Shown in pieces: positions 50,006 through 61,147 of a stretch of 64,000 bases of DNA (the stretch's first letter is position 1; every line of letters starts with the position of its first letter). Source of the DNA: Aquabacterium sp. A7-Y (lineage in GTDB: Bacteria > Pseudomonadota > Gammaproteobacteria > Burkholderiales > Burkholderiaceae_C); the NCBI RefSeq assembly GCF_026153205.1, contig NZ_JAPFBW010000009.1:152158-216157 (forward strand), in the 5' to 3' direction. Position numbers and translations under genes: made by a program. Below the pieces are notes generated by a model that ran no database searches, was not told the origin of the DNA, and was given only the letters and a program-made list of their open reading frames with translations.

Positions 50006-50617
50006 ATGCCCTGCCCTCCCCGCCGCCTGATCGAGCGGGCCCGACGGGCCGAGGCGCCCGCCGAGCCGGCTGCGCCGCGCCGCTACCTGGCAGTGCGCCA
50101 CGAGCTCGGCCTCTACACGGCGGCCTTGGACGCCTTCCTGGCGCGTGTCACCGCGCTGGGCCAGGTGGGGCAGCACAACAAGACCGCGGAGGATCGCACC
50201 GACGAGGTGGTCGACACCGAGGCGCGGCTGAAGAACATGAGCGAGTTCCGGGACCAGCTGCGGCGCCTGATGGCCACACCGAAGGCCAAGCTGGCAAAGC
50301 TGATCGAGGTGGAGCGCGAGCTGACCCGGGTGCAGAGCGAGATCGACCGCCTGGCCTCGCGCCGCAAGGCACTGGCCGGCCTCACCGACAAGGTGCACGT
50401 CAGGCTCTCTATCCAGGCTCGCCCCTCGGTGCTTGAGACGGGGATGTGGTCGCCGGTGCGCGACGCGGTGCTGCGTGCCGGGCACGTGCGGGCGGACAGC
50501 GTGGCGACCTTGATCCACGTCGTCGTCGCCGCGCTGCCCAGGGCCCTCGGTCTCGGCGGGGGGCGCTGGCATGGCGCCGCTGCGGCGCACTCGGCAAGCC
50601 CGGGCACGCGCGGCTGA
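50006..50617 (+). pseudogene. DUF4349 family lipoprotein gene, internally deleted and decayed
   Basis: A 203-residue frame. From about residue 55 it follows DUF4349 proteins: VGQHNKTAEDRTDEVVDTEA, then ARLKNMSEFRDQLRRLM and IEVERELTRVQSEIDRLASR, a coiled coil. RYLAVRHEL before it is also family-like. About 50 residues that normally lie between these parts, with the first beta-alpha units, are missing, and no signal peptide or lipobox precedes them. The normal C-terminal membrane helix is replaced by a degraded GGGRWHGAAAAHSASPG tail. I read it as a remnant with an internal deletion; a short functional derivative is possible. It lies between the lipoprotein hydrolase and acnA. Confidence 0.65.
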
Positions 50618-50759
50618 AGCGGCCTGAAGGGCCCCGGGCAGGATCGACCGCGAGGGGCGCACCCTCGCGAAGCGCCTGCACGCTTCTTGCCACGCAAGCC
50701 CAAACTGAGAGAATCGCCACGATCCGCCCCACCTTGAACCGCACCTCGGAGTGACCCCC

Positions 50760-53510
<2,751 letters not shown>

Positions 53511-53538
53511 GCCCGGCTCGCCGTACCGGTCCAAGCGC

Positions 53539-53571
53539 AAGGCCGCGTCCCCGAGGGGCACGGCCTTTTTT
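53539..53571 (+). terminator. Terminator after acnA
   Basis: Interrupted stem AAGGCCG..TCCCC / GGGGCACGGCCTT followed by a run of T, 28 bases past the stop. Confidence 0.75.
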
Positions 53572-53596
53572 CATGGCTCGGGAAGGAGGCCCGGCG

Positions 53597-53947
53597 TCAG
53601 CCCGCTGCCAGCTCCGCGTACGCCTGCGGGTCGAAGCCGACCAGTACACAGCCGCCAGACTCCAGCACCGGGCGCTTGATCACGCTGGCCTGCGCCCTCA
53701 TCAGCTCGCGCGCGCTCGCCTCGTCGGTGACGGCCGCCTGCTGCGCAAGGTCCAGCTTGCGCCAGGTGGTGCCCTGGCGGTTCACCAGAGTCTGCCAGCC
53801 CTTCGCCGCCAGCCAACGGTCCAGGCCGTCCTCGGGAACACCCTGCTTCTTGAAGTCATGGAAGGTATAGGCCAGGCCGTGCTCGTCGAGCCAGCGGCGC
53901 GCTTTCTTCACGGTGTCGCAATTCGGGATGCCGTAGAGAGTGATCAT
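53597..53947 (-). CDS. ArsC-family reductase-like protein (YffB type)
   Basis: 116 residues of thioredoxin-like fold. Cys10 in ITLYGIPNCDTVKKARRWL is the single active-site cysteine; the ArsC-family end VIKRPVLESGGCVLVGFDP is present. Typical arsenate-reductase residues and an ars operon are missing, so this is the YffB-like branch, thought to act on glutathione-linked thiols; the true reaction is not known. Next gene downstream is the convergent acnA, upstream a lipoprotein gene 16 bases away. Confidence 0.88.
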   Translation of the reverse strand: MITLYGIPNCDTVKKARRWLDEHGLAYTFHDFKKQGVPEDGLDRWLAAKGWQTLVNRQGTTWRKLDLAQQAAVTDEASARELMRAQASVIKRPVLESGGCVLVGFDPQAYAELAAG

Positions 53948-53963
53948 TGGGCGGTGAAGGAGA

Positions 53964-54479
53964 TCAGAAAGGGACGACGCGATCGTCCGGATCGCACATC
54001 GGGTCGACGTTGTAATTGGTGGAGGTCACCTGCTGTGAGGTGCGGTCCAGGCTGACCTGGAACCACTGGCAGAAGACGGCATCGTAGCGGTAAGACCAGA
54101 CCAGCTCGTTGCGGCGGGGAATCTCCATCACGTTCGACGGACGGCCCAGGCGGTAGAGCACGTCCTGCCGGCCGATGCCCACAGGCAGCGCGTTGAAGGT
54201 CTTCTCGTCGAGCACTTGCTGCCAGCCGGTCACTCGGCCCTGGCTGTCGAGGTCGACCATGTAGGTGTGCTTGCCAAACGGCCCGCGCGCAAACTCCAGG
54301 CGCCGCGTGCCTTGTGGTCCGGCATGCTCGCCGGTAGGCGGCCCCATGCGCGCGATGACCTCGGAGGCCGGGGTGCCGGCCGCGAGCTGGCCGGGCGAGT
54401 AGGCCGTGGCGCAGCCGGCGAGGAGAGCCGCTGCGCCTGCCGCCGCTACAAGGCGCCGGGAAAAAACGGTGGATTGCAT
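53964..54479 (-). CDS. Small outer-membrane-type lipoprotein (SmpA/OmlA-like repeat)
   Basis: 171 residues. A signal peptide with lipobox LLAGC (Cys23) is preceded by RR; AGAAGGAGA sits just before the ATG. The mature part has two copies of a SmpA/BamE-like motif: LAAGTPASEVIARMGPPTGE, then LPVGIGRQDVLYRLGRPSNV, each followed by beta strands (YMVDLDSQGRVTGWQQ and VWSYRYDAVFCQWFQVSLD). Such proteins are annotated as outer membrane lipoproteins without firm roles. The tail has two cysteines that could pair. Confidence 0.85.
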   Translation of the reverse strand: MQSTVFSRRLVAAAGAAALLAGCATAYSPGQLAAGTPASEVIARMGPPTGEHAGPQGTRRLEFARGPFGKHTYMVDLDSQGRVTGWQQVLDEKTFNALPVGIGRQDVLYRLGRPSNVMEIPRRNELVWSYRYDAVFCQWFQVSLDRTSQQVTSTNYNVDPMCDPDDRVVPF

Positions 54480-54689
54480 GGTCTCTCCTTCTGCAACCGG
54501 CGCTCCCGCCTGCCACCACGGGGTGGGGCGGCGAGCCTGCCAGGGAAGGAAGCATTTTGCCTGCGGCGGGCAAGGGCCGAGGCGTATCGGCGCTGTGCTG
54601 AAGACGTGCAGTGTCATGCTGCCGAGCGAGGGGCAAGTCGTGCCGGCTGAGGATCGCCCCCGACCTTGGGGGGCGCAAGCCTGCCTTCT

Positions 54690-54715
54690 GGCGCCTAACT
54701 TGACAGTCAGGCGCC
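54690..54715. promoter_or_regulatory. Inverted repeat flanking TTGACA upstream of the first PEP-CTERM gene
   Basis: GGCGCCT and AGGCGCC form a 7-bp inverted repeat with a 12-base centre that contains TTGACA. TGGCGC-N5-TTGA also resembles a sigma-54 site but lacks the -12 GC. The 287-base gap between the lipoprotein gene and the PEP-CTERM gene holds no other clear signal. Confidence 0.3.
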
Positions 54716-54766
54716 CGACTTTCGGCGCATCGGCTTCGCATCAAGTCCTGATCGAGGAGATGGCGC

Positions 54767-57355
54767 ATGGCTGAGCTTGCTTCATGTCCTTCCCTAACGC
54801 CCCGGCACCCTCGGTTCTCGTTACCCAGCCCGGCCCCTGGCAGGCGCGCCCCGCTCCTCGCCCTGGTCACCGCGATACAGCTCTCCTGTCACGCCGGCCC
54901 GGCGCTCTCGCTCGAGACCCTGTGGACGGGGCAGGCCGGGGCGGCCCAGCCCTTCTGGGATCTGGCGTCCAACTGGTCCGCCGGCCTGCCGGCGAGCGCC
55001 GACACCGACGTGCAGCTCGCCAGCAGCGACACGACATTGCGCAGCGGCTCCTTCGTGGCGAGGAGCGTGCGGGGCACAGGCGCGTTGAGCATGAAGGGAG
55101 GACAGTTGGACCTGCATGCAGGCGCATCGAGCCTGGGCCGTCTCGAGTTGTCGGGCGGCCGCATCGTGGGCCACCAGGCAGCGCTGCGGGTCGGCAGCTT
55201 GCGGTGGACGGCCGGGCAGGTCGGCGTCGCGTCCAGTCCCGAGGACAGCGGGATGAACTTCACCGTGGAAGGGCCGGCGGTGCTGCAGGGCGCGAGCTTG
55301 TCGTTCGGCGGCGCGGTGCTGCGGCTGGAGGGCCTCACCTCCTGGAAGGACGGCGCCTCCACCCTTGCGCTTGCACATCTCGCCACCGGTCCGCGCGGCG
55401 TCTTCCATGACGACGCCCGCACGGCGGACCACCGGATGGGCGCGAGCATCCTCGAAGGTCGCTACGTCAAGACGGGCGCGGCAACCACCACAGTCGGCAG
55501 CGGCTACGACGCTTTCGAGAACCGCGGGCTTCTCGAGGTGCTGGGGGGAACGTGGGAGCAACACAACTTCCCGAATGGAACCTGGAGCAACACCGGCAGG
55601 ATTCGCGTCCAGGATGCCGAGATGAAGGTGTCGACCTTCCGCTCGCCGATCGGCCAGCACGGCATCGTTGACGTCCTGTCCAACGCAAAGATCACGCTGC
55701 GTCATGACCGGGCCTGGCTGGGCAGCACCGGCCTCTGGAATATCGCGGAGGGCGGCACCGTCGAGGTGAGCAACGACGACCCTTATGAAGGGGAGGCGCT
55801 GTTCTTACGCGGCGCAGTGAACAACGCCGGCACCCTCCGTTTCTCCCAGGGACGCGCGCGGGTCTCGAAAGAGGTGGAGTGGCACGGACCCGGCACCATC
55901 GAAGCCGCGCGGGGAGCACGCCTGACGATAGAAGGCGACCTCGACGTCGGCGGCCTCAGGATCGGTGAGCCGGACAACCGCGGCGAATCACCACCGTATT
56001 ACAACGCCGTGTACAGCCGGGTGGAGCTCCACGGCCGTGCGACGCTGGATCGCCTGGAGTGGGGGGAAGCCTGGCTGGACACCAGCGGGCCCCTGACCGT
56101 TCGAGGCCAGGCCGAACTGTACGACCGGCTCGAGTACTGGGCCGGCCCCATGAGGCCGCCAGTCAAGGAGATCAAGACCGCCTTCAGCTTTCTGGGGCCC
56201 ACCCGCTGGGACGGCAATGCGGATCTGCAAGGCAGCGGCAGCATCCACATCGGCTCCGGTGGACGCTTCGAGGACCACAACTCGCGCGGCACCCGTGATG
56301 CGGGAGACCGTCCGGCGCGTCCGACCCGCGTGGCGGTGGCCAGTGTCCTGAACGAGGGAAGCTACCTGAAGACCGGGGCGGGGCAGACGACGGTGGTCTC
56401 CTCCTTCGTCAACCGGGGCAGCGTGCGCTCGGTGGCGGCCGGGACACTGACCTTCGCCGGCCGGCTCGACAACACGGGGACGATGGAGGCCGACCGGTCC
56501 CGGGTCGTGATCTGGGGTCCGCTGGCGCAATACCGGGAGGGTGAGCTGAGGGCGGGTCGCTACATCGCTCGCAACGGCAGCCTGGTCTTCAATCTTGGCG
56601 ATGCCGCATACGGGTTCGGGCCGGCCCTGATCCAGCAGAACCGCGCCACCATCGTCCTCGATGGACCGGAGGCGCGCTTCGTCACGGTCTGGCGCGGCGT
56701 CGAGCAGAACGCACTGAGCAGTTGGGTGGGCAACGAAGGACAGCTGTCCCTGCTGGGCGGCGCGACGCTGCAGACGCTGTCCCTCACCAACTACGGCCGG
56801 CTCGAGATCGGCGCCGGCAGCGTGCTGCAAGCCGACATGTTCTGGCAGGCGATGACCCAGGAACCGACGCCAGAGGCGGCCACTTGGCTCGCCGGCATCC
56901 TGGACGTGCGGGAGGTCCATTTCGAGCACGGCAGACTGAGTGCCGGCCTCGAGGGGCAAGTCGGCGATGCCAGCCTGCTCGGGGAGTCGGTGTCGCTCGC
57001 CGGAAGCCGGCTGCTGCTGGACGTGGCGGCGGCCGAGGTCTATGACCGTCTTCGCATCTCGGGCAGCGTGGAGCTGAATGGCACCCTCCGGGCTGAATTC
57101 GTCGACGCCGCGGCAGCGCCAGGCAGCTATCGCTTCCTCACCGCGGGCGGCGGCGTCAGCGGGACCTTCTCGTCCCTTGCCAGCAATCTGGATCCCGCGC
57201 TCTACCACCTGTCGGCCCGCTACGGCACGCATCACGTGGATCTGGTGGTGTCGAGCGTCCCCGAGCCGGGCAGCTGGATGTTGACTGGCATCGGCGCGGC
57301 AGCCCTGGCAGGCAGAGCGCGCCGACGCCGGGCCGCGCAGGCAGAGCCGGCGTGA
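54767..57355 (+). CDS. PEP-CTERM sorted surface protein, first of a tandem pair
   Basis: 862 residues. A signal peptide is followed by ETLWTG...PFWDLASNWSAGLPAS, the WxG...W..NW..G..P start seen in autotransporter-like beta-helix proteins. A long run of short Gly/Thr/Leu strands (residues 80-800) fits an extended beta-helix. The C-terminus is VPEPGSWMLTGIGAAALAGR and then RARRRRAAQAEPA: the PEP motif, one membrane helix and an Arg cluster that direct cleavage by exosortase. The protein should be exported and attached outside the cell, often together with exopolysaccharide. GAGGAG is seven bases before the ATG. No exosortase or polysaccharide genes lie in the window. Confidence 0.85.
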   Translation: MAELASCPSLTPRHPRFSLPSPAPGRRAPLLALVTAIQLSCHAGPALSLETLWTGQAGAAQPFWDLASNWSAGLPASADTDVQLASSDTTLRSGSFVARSVRGTGALSMKGGQLDLHAGASSLGRLELSGGRIVGHQAALRVGSLRWTAGQVGVASSPEDSGMNFTVEGPAVLQGASLSFGGAVLRLEGLTSWKDGASTLALAHLATGPRGVFHDDARTADHRMGASILEGRYVKTGAATTTVGSGYDAFENRGLLEVLGGTWEQHNFPNGTWSNTGRIRVQDAEMKVSTFRSPIGQHGIVDVLSNAKITLRHDRAWLGSTGLWNIAEGGTVEVSNDDPYEGEALFLRGAVNNAGTLRFSQGRARVSKEVEWHGPGTIEAARGARLTIEGDLDVGGLRIGEPDNRGESPPYYNAVYSRVELHGRATLDRLEWGEAWLDTSGPLTVRGQAELYDRLEYWAGPMRPPVKEIKTAFSFLGPTRWDGNADLQGSGSIHIGSGGRFEDHNSRGTRDAGDRPARPTRVAVASVLNEGSYLKTGAGQTTVVSSFVNRGSVRSVAAGTLTFAGRLDNTGTMEADRSRVVIWGPLAQYREGELRAGRYIARNGSLVFNLGDAAYGFGPALIQQNRATIVLDGPEARFVTVWRGVEQNALSSWVGNEGQLSLLGGATLQTLSLTNYGRLEIGAGSVLQADMFWQAMTQEPTPEAATWLAGILDVREVHFEHGRLSAGLEGQVGDASLLGESVSLAGSRLLLDVAAAEVYDRLRISGSVELNGTLRAEFVDAAAAPGSYRFLTAGGGVSGTFSSLASNLDPALYHLSARYGTHHVDLVVSSVPEPGSWMLTGIGAAALAGRARRRRAAQAEPA

Positions 57356-57461
57356 GCATCGCAGCCTAGCGTGGCCGTCCACCGACCCGGTGGCGGCCTT
57401 TCAATGCCGTTCACCAACACTCGCTCGTGCGCTTCGAGCGTGTCCCTTGATGGAGATGTCG

Positions 57462-60062
57462 ATGATGGCAAGAAGCACCGCTCGTTCGTGGGGCTGCACC
57501 GCTGTGGCCGCCGCCCTGCAGCTCGTGTTGGCGGCCGCGCCGGCGATGGCCGCAGACACCCGCTGGATCGGGGGCGCCGGCCCTGACGCGCCCTTCTGGG
57601 ACCTCGCTGCCAACTGGTCCGCCGGCTGGCCGGCAGCAGCGGACACCGACGTGCTGCTGGGCGCCAGCAACACGACCTTGCGTCGCGGCTCCTTCCTCGC
57701 TCGGCAGCTCGAAGGCACAGGCGCATTGCAGATGTCGGGTGCAGCCTTGGACCTGCGCGGACCTTCGAGTGTCGGCGGCCTCGAGTTGAGCAGCGGGCGC
57801 TTGGCAGGGCACAGCGCCTCATTGAGTGTCGGCCGTCTGCAATGGACCGGTGGGGTCCTCGGCTACGCCGGGCAATGGTCGGACCAGCCCTTTGAGGTGC
57901 GAGTGCAGGGTCCGGCGGTGCTGGCCGGACGCACGTTGCAGGTCGAGTACGGCACCCGCCTGCATCTGGACGGGGCGACGCTGTGGCAGGACGGCGCCTC
58001 CGCGCTGGAGCCGGCCTCCATCTTCTCGGTCGGGACAGGGGCCGTCTTCCACGACGACGCCAACTCCGCAGACCACGTTCTGGGTCGCTCGGGCCTGGAC
58101 CTCATGACCGTGGAGGGGCGCTATGTCAAAACGGGGGCTGCAACGACCAGCGTGGGTCACACCCGTCGCTTCGAGAACCTGGGCACGCTCGAGGTGCTGG
58201 GCGGCCACTGGCGGTCCGTGGGGCTGGTCGATGCCTCATGGCGCAATCAGGGCCTGCTGCGCGTCGAGAACGCCCGGGCCGAGGTCTCTGTCGAATCGGC
58301 TTCCTTCTTGCAGGAAGGCCGGGTGGAGGCACTTCGCGGCGGCACGCTGGCCGTGCGACACGAGCGCGGCCGGCTGCTCAGCACGGGAGCCTGGCATATC
58401 GCCGAAGGGGGCCGGGTGGAGATACGCTCGGCCCAGAAATACGGGGAGACCTTCGAAGCGCGTTTCTCCACCGGCCTGATCGACAACGCCGGCACCCTGC
58501 GTTTCTCGGAGGGGGAGGCGCGCTTGCAGAAGGACGTCGAACTCCGCGGGCCGGGCACCCTGGAGCTCGCGCGAGGGGCCCAGCTGAAGGTGGAAGGGGA
58601 CCTGCGCATCGCTCGTCTCAGGATCGGGGAATCGCGGCCATCCGATGAGGGCGCCGCTGGGGTATCCCGGTTCAGCAGCTTGGTCGTCCAAGGCCAGGTC
58701 GTGCTGGACCGTCTTGAATGGGGTGTGGGTCGCCTCGAGCTGAGCGGCCCGCTCACTGTCAAAGGCCAAGCCGTCCTGTCCGGCGACGATCCGCGCTCCT
58801 GGACCTACTACGACGAGCCGCCGCCACACAAGGAAATCCGGACCGCCGCGGCCTTCCTGGGCGGCGTGATCTGGGACGGGAGCGCCGATGTCTTCGGCAG
58901 CGGCAGCATCCGGGTGGCGGCGGGCACCCGTTTCGAGGATCGCAATGCTCGCGGGACGCGCGATGTAGAGAGCTTGCCGTTGCGCCCCCGCCCCACCCGG
59001 GTGGCCGTCAGCAGCTTCCGCAACGAAGGCACCTATGTGAAGACCGGCGCCGGACAGACGGTGGTCGAGTCCGCCTTCGAGAACCTGGGGGTGGTCAAGC
59101 TGGTGAAGGCCGCCCCTTTGACCTTCGCCGGCGCGCTGGACAACCGAGGGGTGCTGGAGGTCGATCGGTCGCGCCTGATGATCTGGGGGCCCTTGGCGCA
59201 GTGGAAAGAAGGCGGGCTCGCCGCCGGGGACTATGTCGTGCGCAACGGCACGCTGGCCCTGAACCTGGGCAGTGTGCCGGACGGCACCCGTCCCACCGCC
59301 ATTGCCACCAACAAGGGCCGCATCGTTCTCGACGGCCCGCAGGCGCGCATCGCGACGTTCTGGCAAGGCAGTGACCACAACGCCTTGGGTGAAAGCCTCT
59401 TGAATGCCGGCGAACTGGCCCTCTTGAACGGCGCCTCGCTGCAGAGCGGCTGGATGCAGAACATCGGCCGGCTCCAGGTGGACGAAGGCAGCGTGCTGAA
59501 GACGGATGGCTACACGCAACGCGGCGATCCAGGGTCCGAAGCGCGTCCCGCCACCTGGTTGGCCGGCACGCTGGACCCCTGGAGTGCGGACATCTTCGAG
59601 GGCGATTTCAGCGCCGGGGCCGAGGGGCAGGTCGGCGAAGCGACGCTGCTCGGCCGCCTGAGCTTCGGCAGCAGCCGGCTGCTGCTCGACGTGGACAGCA
59701 GCGCCGTCTTCGACCATGTCCGCGTCGCCGGCATCGCGACCCTCGACGGCCTGTTGTGGGCGGATTTCGACACCCCGGCTCTGGCGCCCGGCGTCTACCG
59801 CTTCCTGACCGCCGACGGAGGCGTCTACGGCCAGTTCGCCACCCTGGGCAGCAATCTCGACACGTCGCACTTCCAGCTTGCCGTGAACTACGGCCCGAAT
59901 TACGTGGAACTGGTGGTGTCGACCGCCCCGGAGCCCGGAAGCTGGGCCTTGTCGGCGGGGGGACTGGTCATGTTGTGCGGGTGCTTGCGACGCCGGCGCA
60001 TGCAGTGGGCGAGCGTGCTACCGTGCTCCGGACTGCACCTGAAAGAAAACCCCGGAGCCTGA
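57462..60062 (+). CDS. PEP-CTERM sorted surface protein, second of a tandem pair
   Basis: About 866 residues, paralogous to the preceding gene along its length: ADTRWIGGAGPDAPFWDLAA mirrors the first protein, and blocks such as FEDRNARGTRDVESLPLRPR and YVKTGAGQTVVESAFENLG recur. A signal peptide ends near AMAAD. The sorting end is APEPGSWALSAGGLVMLCGC plus LRRRR, but about 20 residues follow the Arg cluster, with the stop inside the terminator stem; this is longer than usual. The start among several Met codons is uncertain; 57462 has GGAG six bases upstream. Gap to the first gene 106 bases, so co-transcription is likely. Confidence 0.83.
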   Translation: MMARSTARSWGCTAVAAALQLVLAAAPAMAADTRWIGGAGPDAPFWDLAANWSAGWPAAADTDVLLGASNTTLRRGSFLARQLEGTGALQMSGAALDLRGPSSVGGLELSSGRLAGHSASLSVGRLQWTGGVLGYAGQWSDQPFEVRVQGPAVLAGRTLQVEYGTRLHLDGATLWQDGASALEPASIFSVGTGAVFHDDANSADHVLGRSGLDLMTVEGRYVKTGAATTSVGHTRRFENLGTLEVLGGHWRSVGLVDASWRNQGLLRVENARAEVSVESASFLQEGRVEALRGGTLAVRHERGRLLSTGAWHIAEGGRVEIRSAQKYGETFEARFSTGLIDNAGTLRFSEGEARLQKDVELRGPGTLELARGAQLKVEGDLRIARLRIGESRPSDEGAAGVSRFSSLVVQGQVVLDRLEWGVGRLELSGPLTVKGQAVLSGDDPRSWTYYDEPPPHKEIRTAAAFLGGVIWDGSADVFGSGSIRVAAGTRFEDRNARGTRDVESLPLRPRPTRVAVSSFRNEGTYVKTGAGQTVVESAFENLGVVKLVKAAPLTFAGALDNRGVLEVDRSRLMIWGPLAQWKEGGLAAGDYVVRNGTLALNLGSVPDGTRPTAIATNKGRIVLDGPQARIATFWQGSDHNALGESLLNAGELALLNGASLQSGWMQNIGRLQVDEGSVLKTDGYTQRGDPGSEARPATWLAGTLDPWSADIFEGDFSAGAEGQVGEATLLGRLSFGSSRLLLDVDSSAVFDHVRVAGIATLDGLLWADFDTPALAPGVYRFLTADGGVYGQFATLGSNLDTSHFQLAVNYGPNYVELVVSTAPEPGSWALSAGGLVMLCGCLRRRRMQWASVLPCSGLHLKENPGA

Positions 60063-60080
60063 CGGCTACCGGGGTTCTTT
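60048..60080 (+). terminator. Terminator overlapping the end of the second PEP-CTERM gene
   Basis: Stem AACCCCGGAGCC/GGCTACCGGGGTT with loop TGAC and then CTTTT. The TGA stop of the gene lies in the loop. Confidence 0.75.
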
Positions 60081-60090
60081 TCGAGATATC

Positions 60091-60166
60091 TGGTGGGCCC
60101 TGAGTGACTCGAACACTCGACCTACGGATTAAGAGTCCGCTGCTCTACCAACTGAGCTAAGAGCCC
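60091..60166 (-). tRNA. tRNA-Lys (anticodon CTT)
   Basis: 76 nt, GGGCTCT acceptor arm, encoded CCA, anticodon loop CTCTTAA giving CTT. Second gene of a two-tRNA transcript. Confidence 0.96.
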
Positions 60167-60217
60167 GAAACCTGTTCGCTGAATTTTGCGAGGACCGAAG
60201 TGTCTCACAAAATCTGG

Positions 60218-60293
60218 TGGTGGGTTGTGCAGGATTCGAACCTGCGACCAACGGATTAAAAGTCCGCTGCTCTACCGACTGAGCTAACAACCC
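60218..60293 (-). tRNA. tRNA-Lys (anticodon TTT)
   Basis: 76 nt, GGGTTGT acceptor arm, encoded CCA, anticodon loop CTTTTAA giving TTT. First gene of the pair, six bases after the predicted start point. Confidence 0.96.
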
Positions 60294-60305
60294 GCGAAGC
60301 CTTAG

Positions 60306-60335
60306 ATTATAGACAGGGTTTTACGATGCGATCAA
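60306..60335 (-). promoter_or_regulatory. Sigma-70 promoter of the tRNA-Lys pair
   Basis: Minus-strand TTGATC (60335-60330), 18-base spacer, perfect TATAAT (60311-60306). It overlaps the stop codon of the upstream tcdA gene. Confidence 0.75.
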
Positions 60336-61147
60336 GAGGTGTGAGCGGACTTGCGCGAAGTTTTCGCAAGCCGGCGGATCACCTCGCCGGCAGCCACCAG
60401 CCCGAAGGTCGCCGTGACGCTGACCACGGAGCCGTACCCGTGGCAGTTGAGGCTGCCATCCACGTCGCAGCTCTCGGGCGGCCGCGTCACCGACTCGCGC
60501 GAGAACACGCAGCTCACGCCGATCTCGCCACGGCGCGGCGCGCCGTGCTCGCGCCGCAGGCGCTGGCGCATCGAGGCGAGCAAGGGGTCGTGTGTGGTCA
60601 GCGCGAGGTCGGCCAGCTCGACGTCCTGCGCGCGCTGCTTGCCGCCGGCTGCGCCTATGGCCACCAAGGACGTGCCGGTCGCGAGCGACCAGGCGGCCAG
60701 GGTGCTCTTGGCACGCACCTGATCGCAGCAGTCGATCACCGCATCCACCGGCCCGCCCAGCAGCGCGGGCCAGTTGTCTGGCTCGACGAACTCCTCGACC
60801 GGATGCACCCGGCAGCCCGGATGGATCAGCGCGATGCGCTCCTGCAGCGCCAGCACCTTGGCCTGGCCCAGCGTGGTCTCCAGCGCATGCACCTGCCGGT
60901 TGACGTTGGAAAGCGCCACATGGTCGAGGTCGAACAGCCAGAGCTCGGCCACACCGCTGCGCGCCAGCGCCTCGGCCGCCCAGGAGCCGACGCCGCCCAC
61001 TCCCACCACCGCGACCCGTCCCGCGCGGATGCGCTGGTAACCCTCGGTGCCGTAGAGCCGGCGCAGGCCGCCGAAGCGGCGCTCACCGCCGTCGCCGTCA
61101 TCGTTGTCGGTGACCGCAGCCGCCATGATGGCCGTCGTATCGTTCAT
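60332..61147 (-). CDS. tcdA: tRNA threonylcarbamoyladenosine dehydratase (TcdA/YgdL)
   Basis: 271 residues of the E1/ThiF family. The ATP-binding start RVAVVGVGGVGSWAAEALAR and VIDCCDQVRAKSTLAAWSL define it; the C-terminal GYGSVVSVTATFGLVAAGEV is typical of TcdA. It cyclises t6A to ct6A at position 37 of tRNAs reading ANN codons, which include tRNA-Lys; two such tRNAs are encoded just downstream. Its ATG overlaps the end of the YeeE gene (ATGA). The sulfur-carrier ThiF/MoeB function is less likely given length and tail. Confidence 0.9.
   Translation of the reverse strand: MNDTTAIMAAAVTDNDDGDGGERRFGGLRRLYGTEGYQRIRAGRVAVVGVGGVGSWAAEALARSGVAELWLFDLDHVALSNVNRQVHALETTLGQAKVLALQERIALIHPGCRVHPVEEFVEPDNWPALLGGPVDAVIDCCDQVRAKSTLAAWSLATGTSLVAIGAAGGKQRAQDVELADLALTTHDPLLASMRQRLRREHGAPRRGEIGVSCVFSRESVTRPPESCDVDGSLNCHGYGSVVSVTATFGLVAAGEVIRRLAKTSRKSAHTS

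Noticed and set aside
53597..53947. Arsenate resistance determinant
   Set aside because: The ArsC-like protein stands alone without arsR, arsB or other ars genes and fits the YffB branch better.
54690..54715. Sigma-54 promoter before the first PEP-CTERM gene
   Set aside because: The -24 part resembles the consensus but the -12 GC is replaced by GA; no second example is present before the paralogue.
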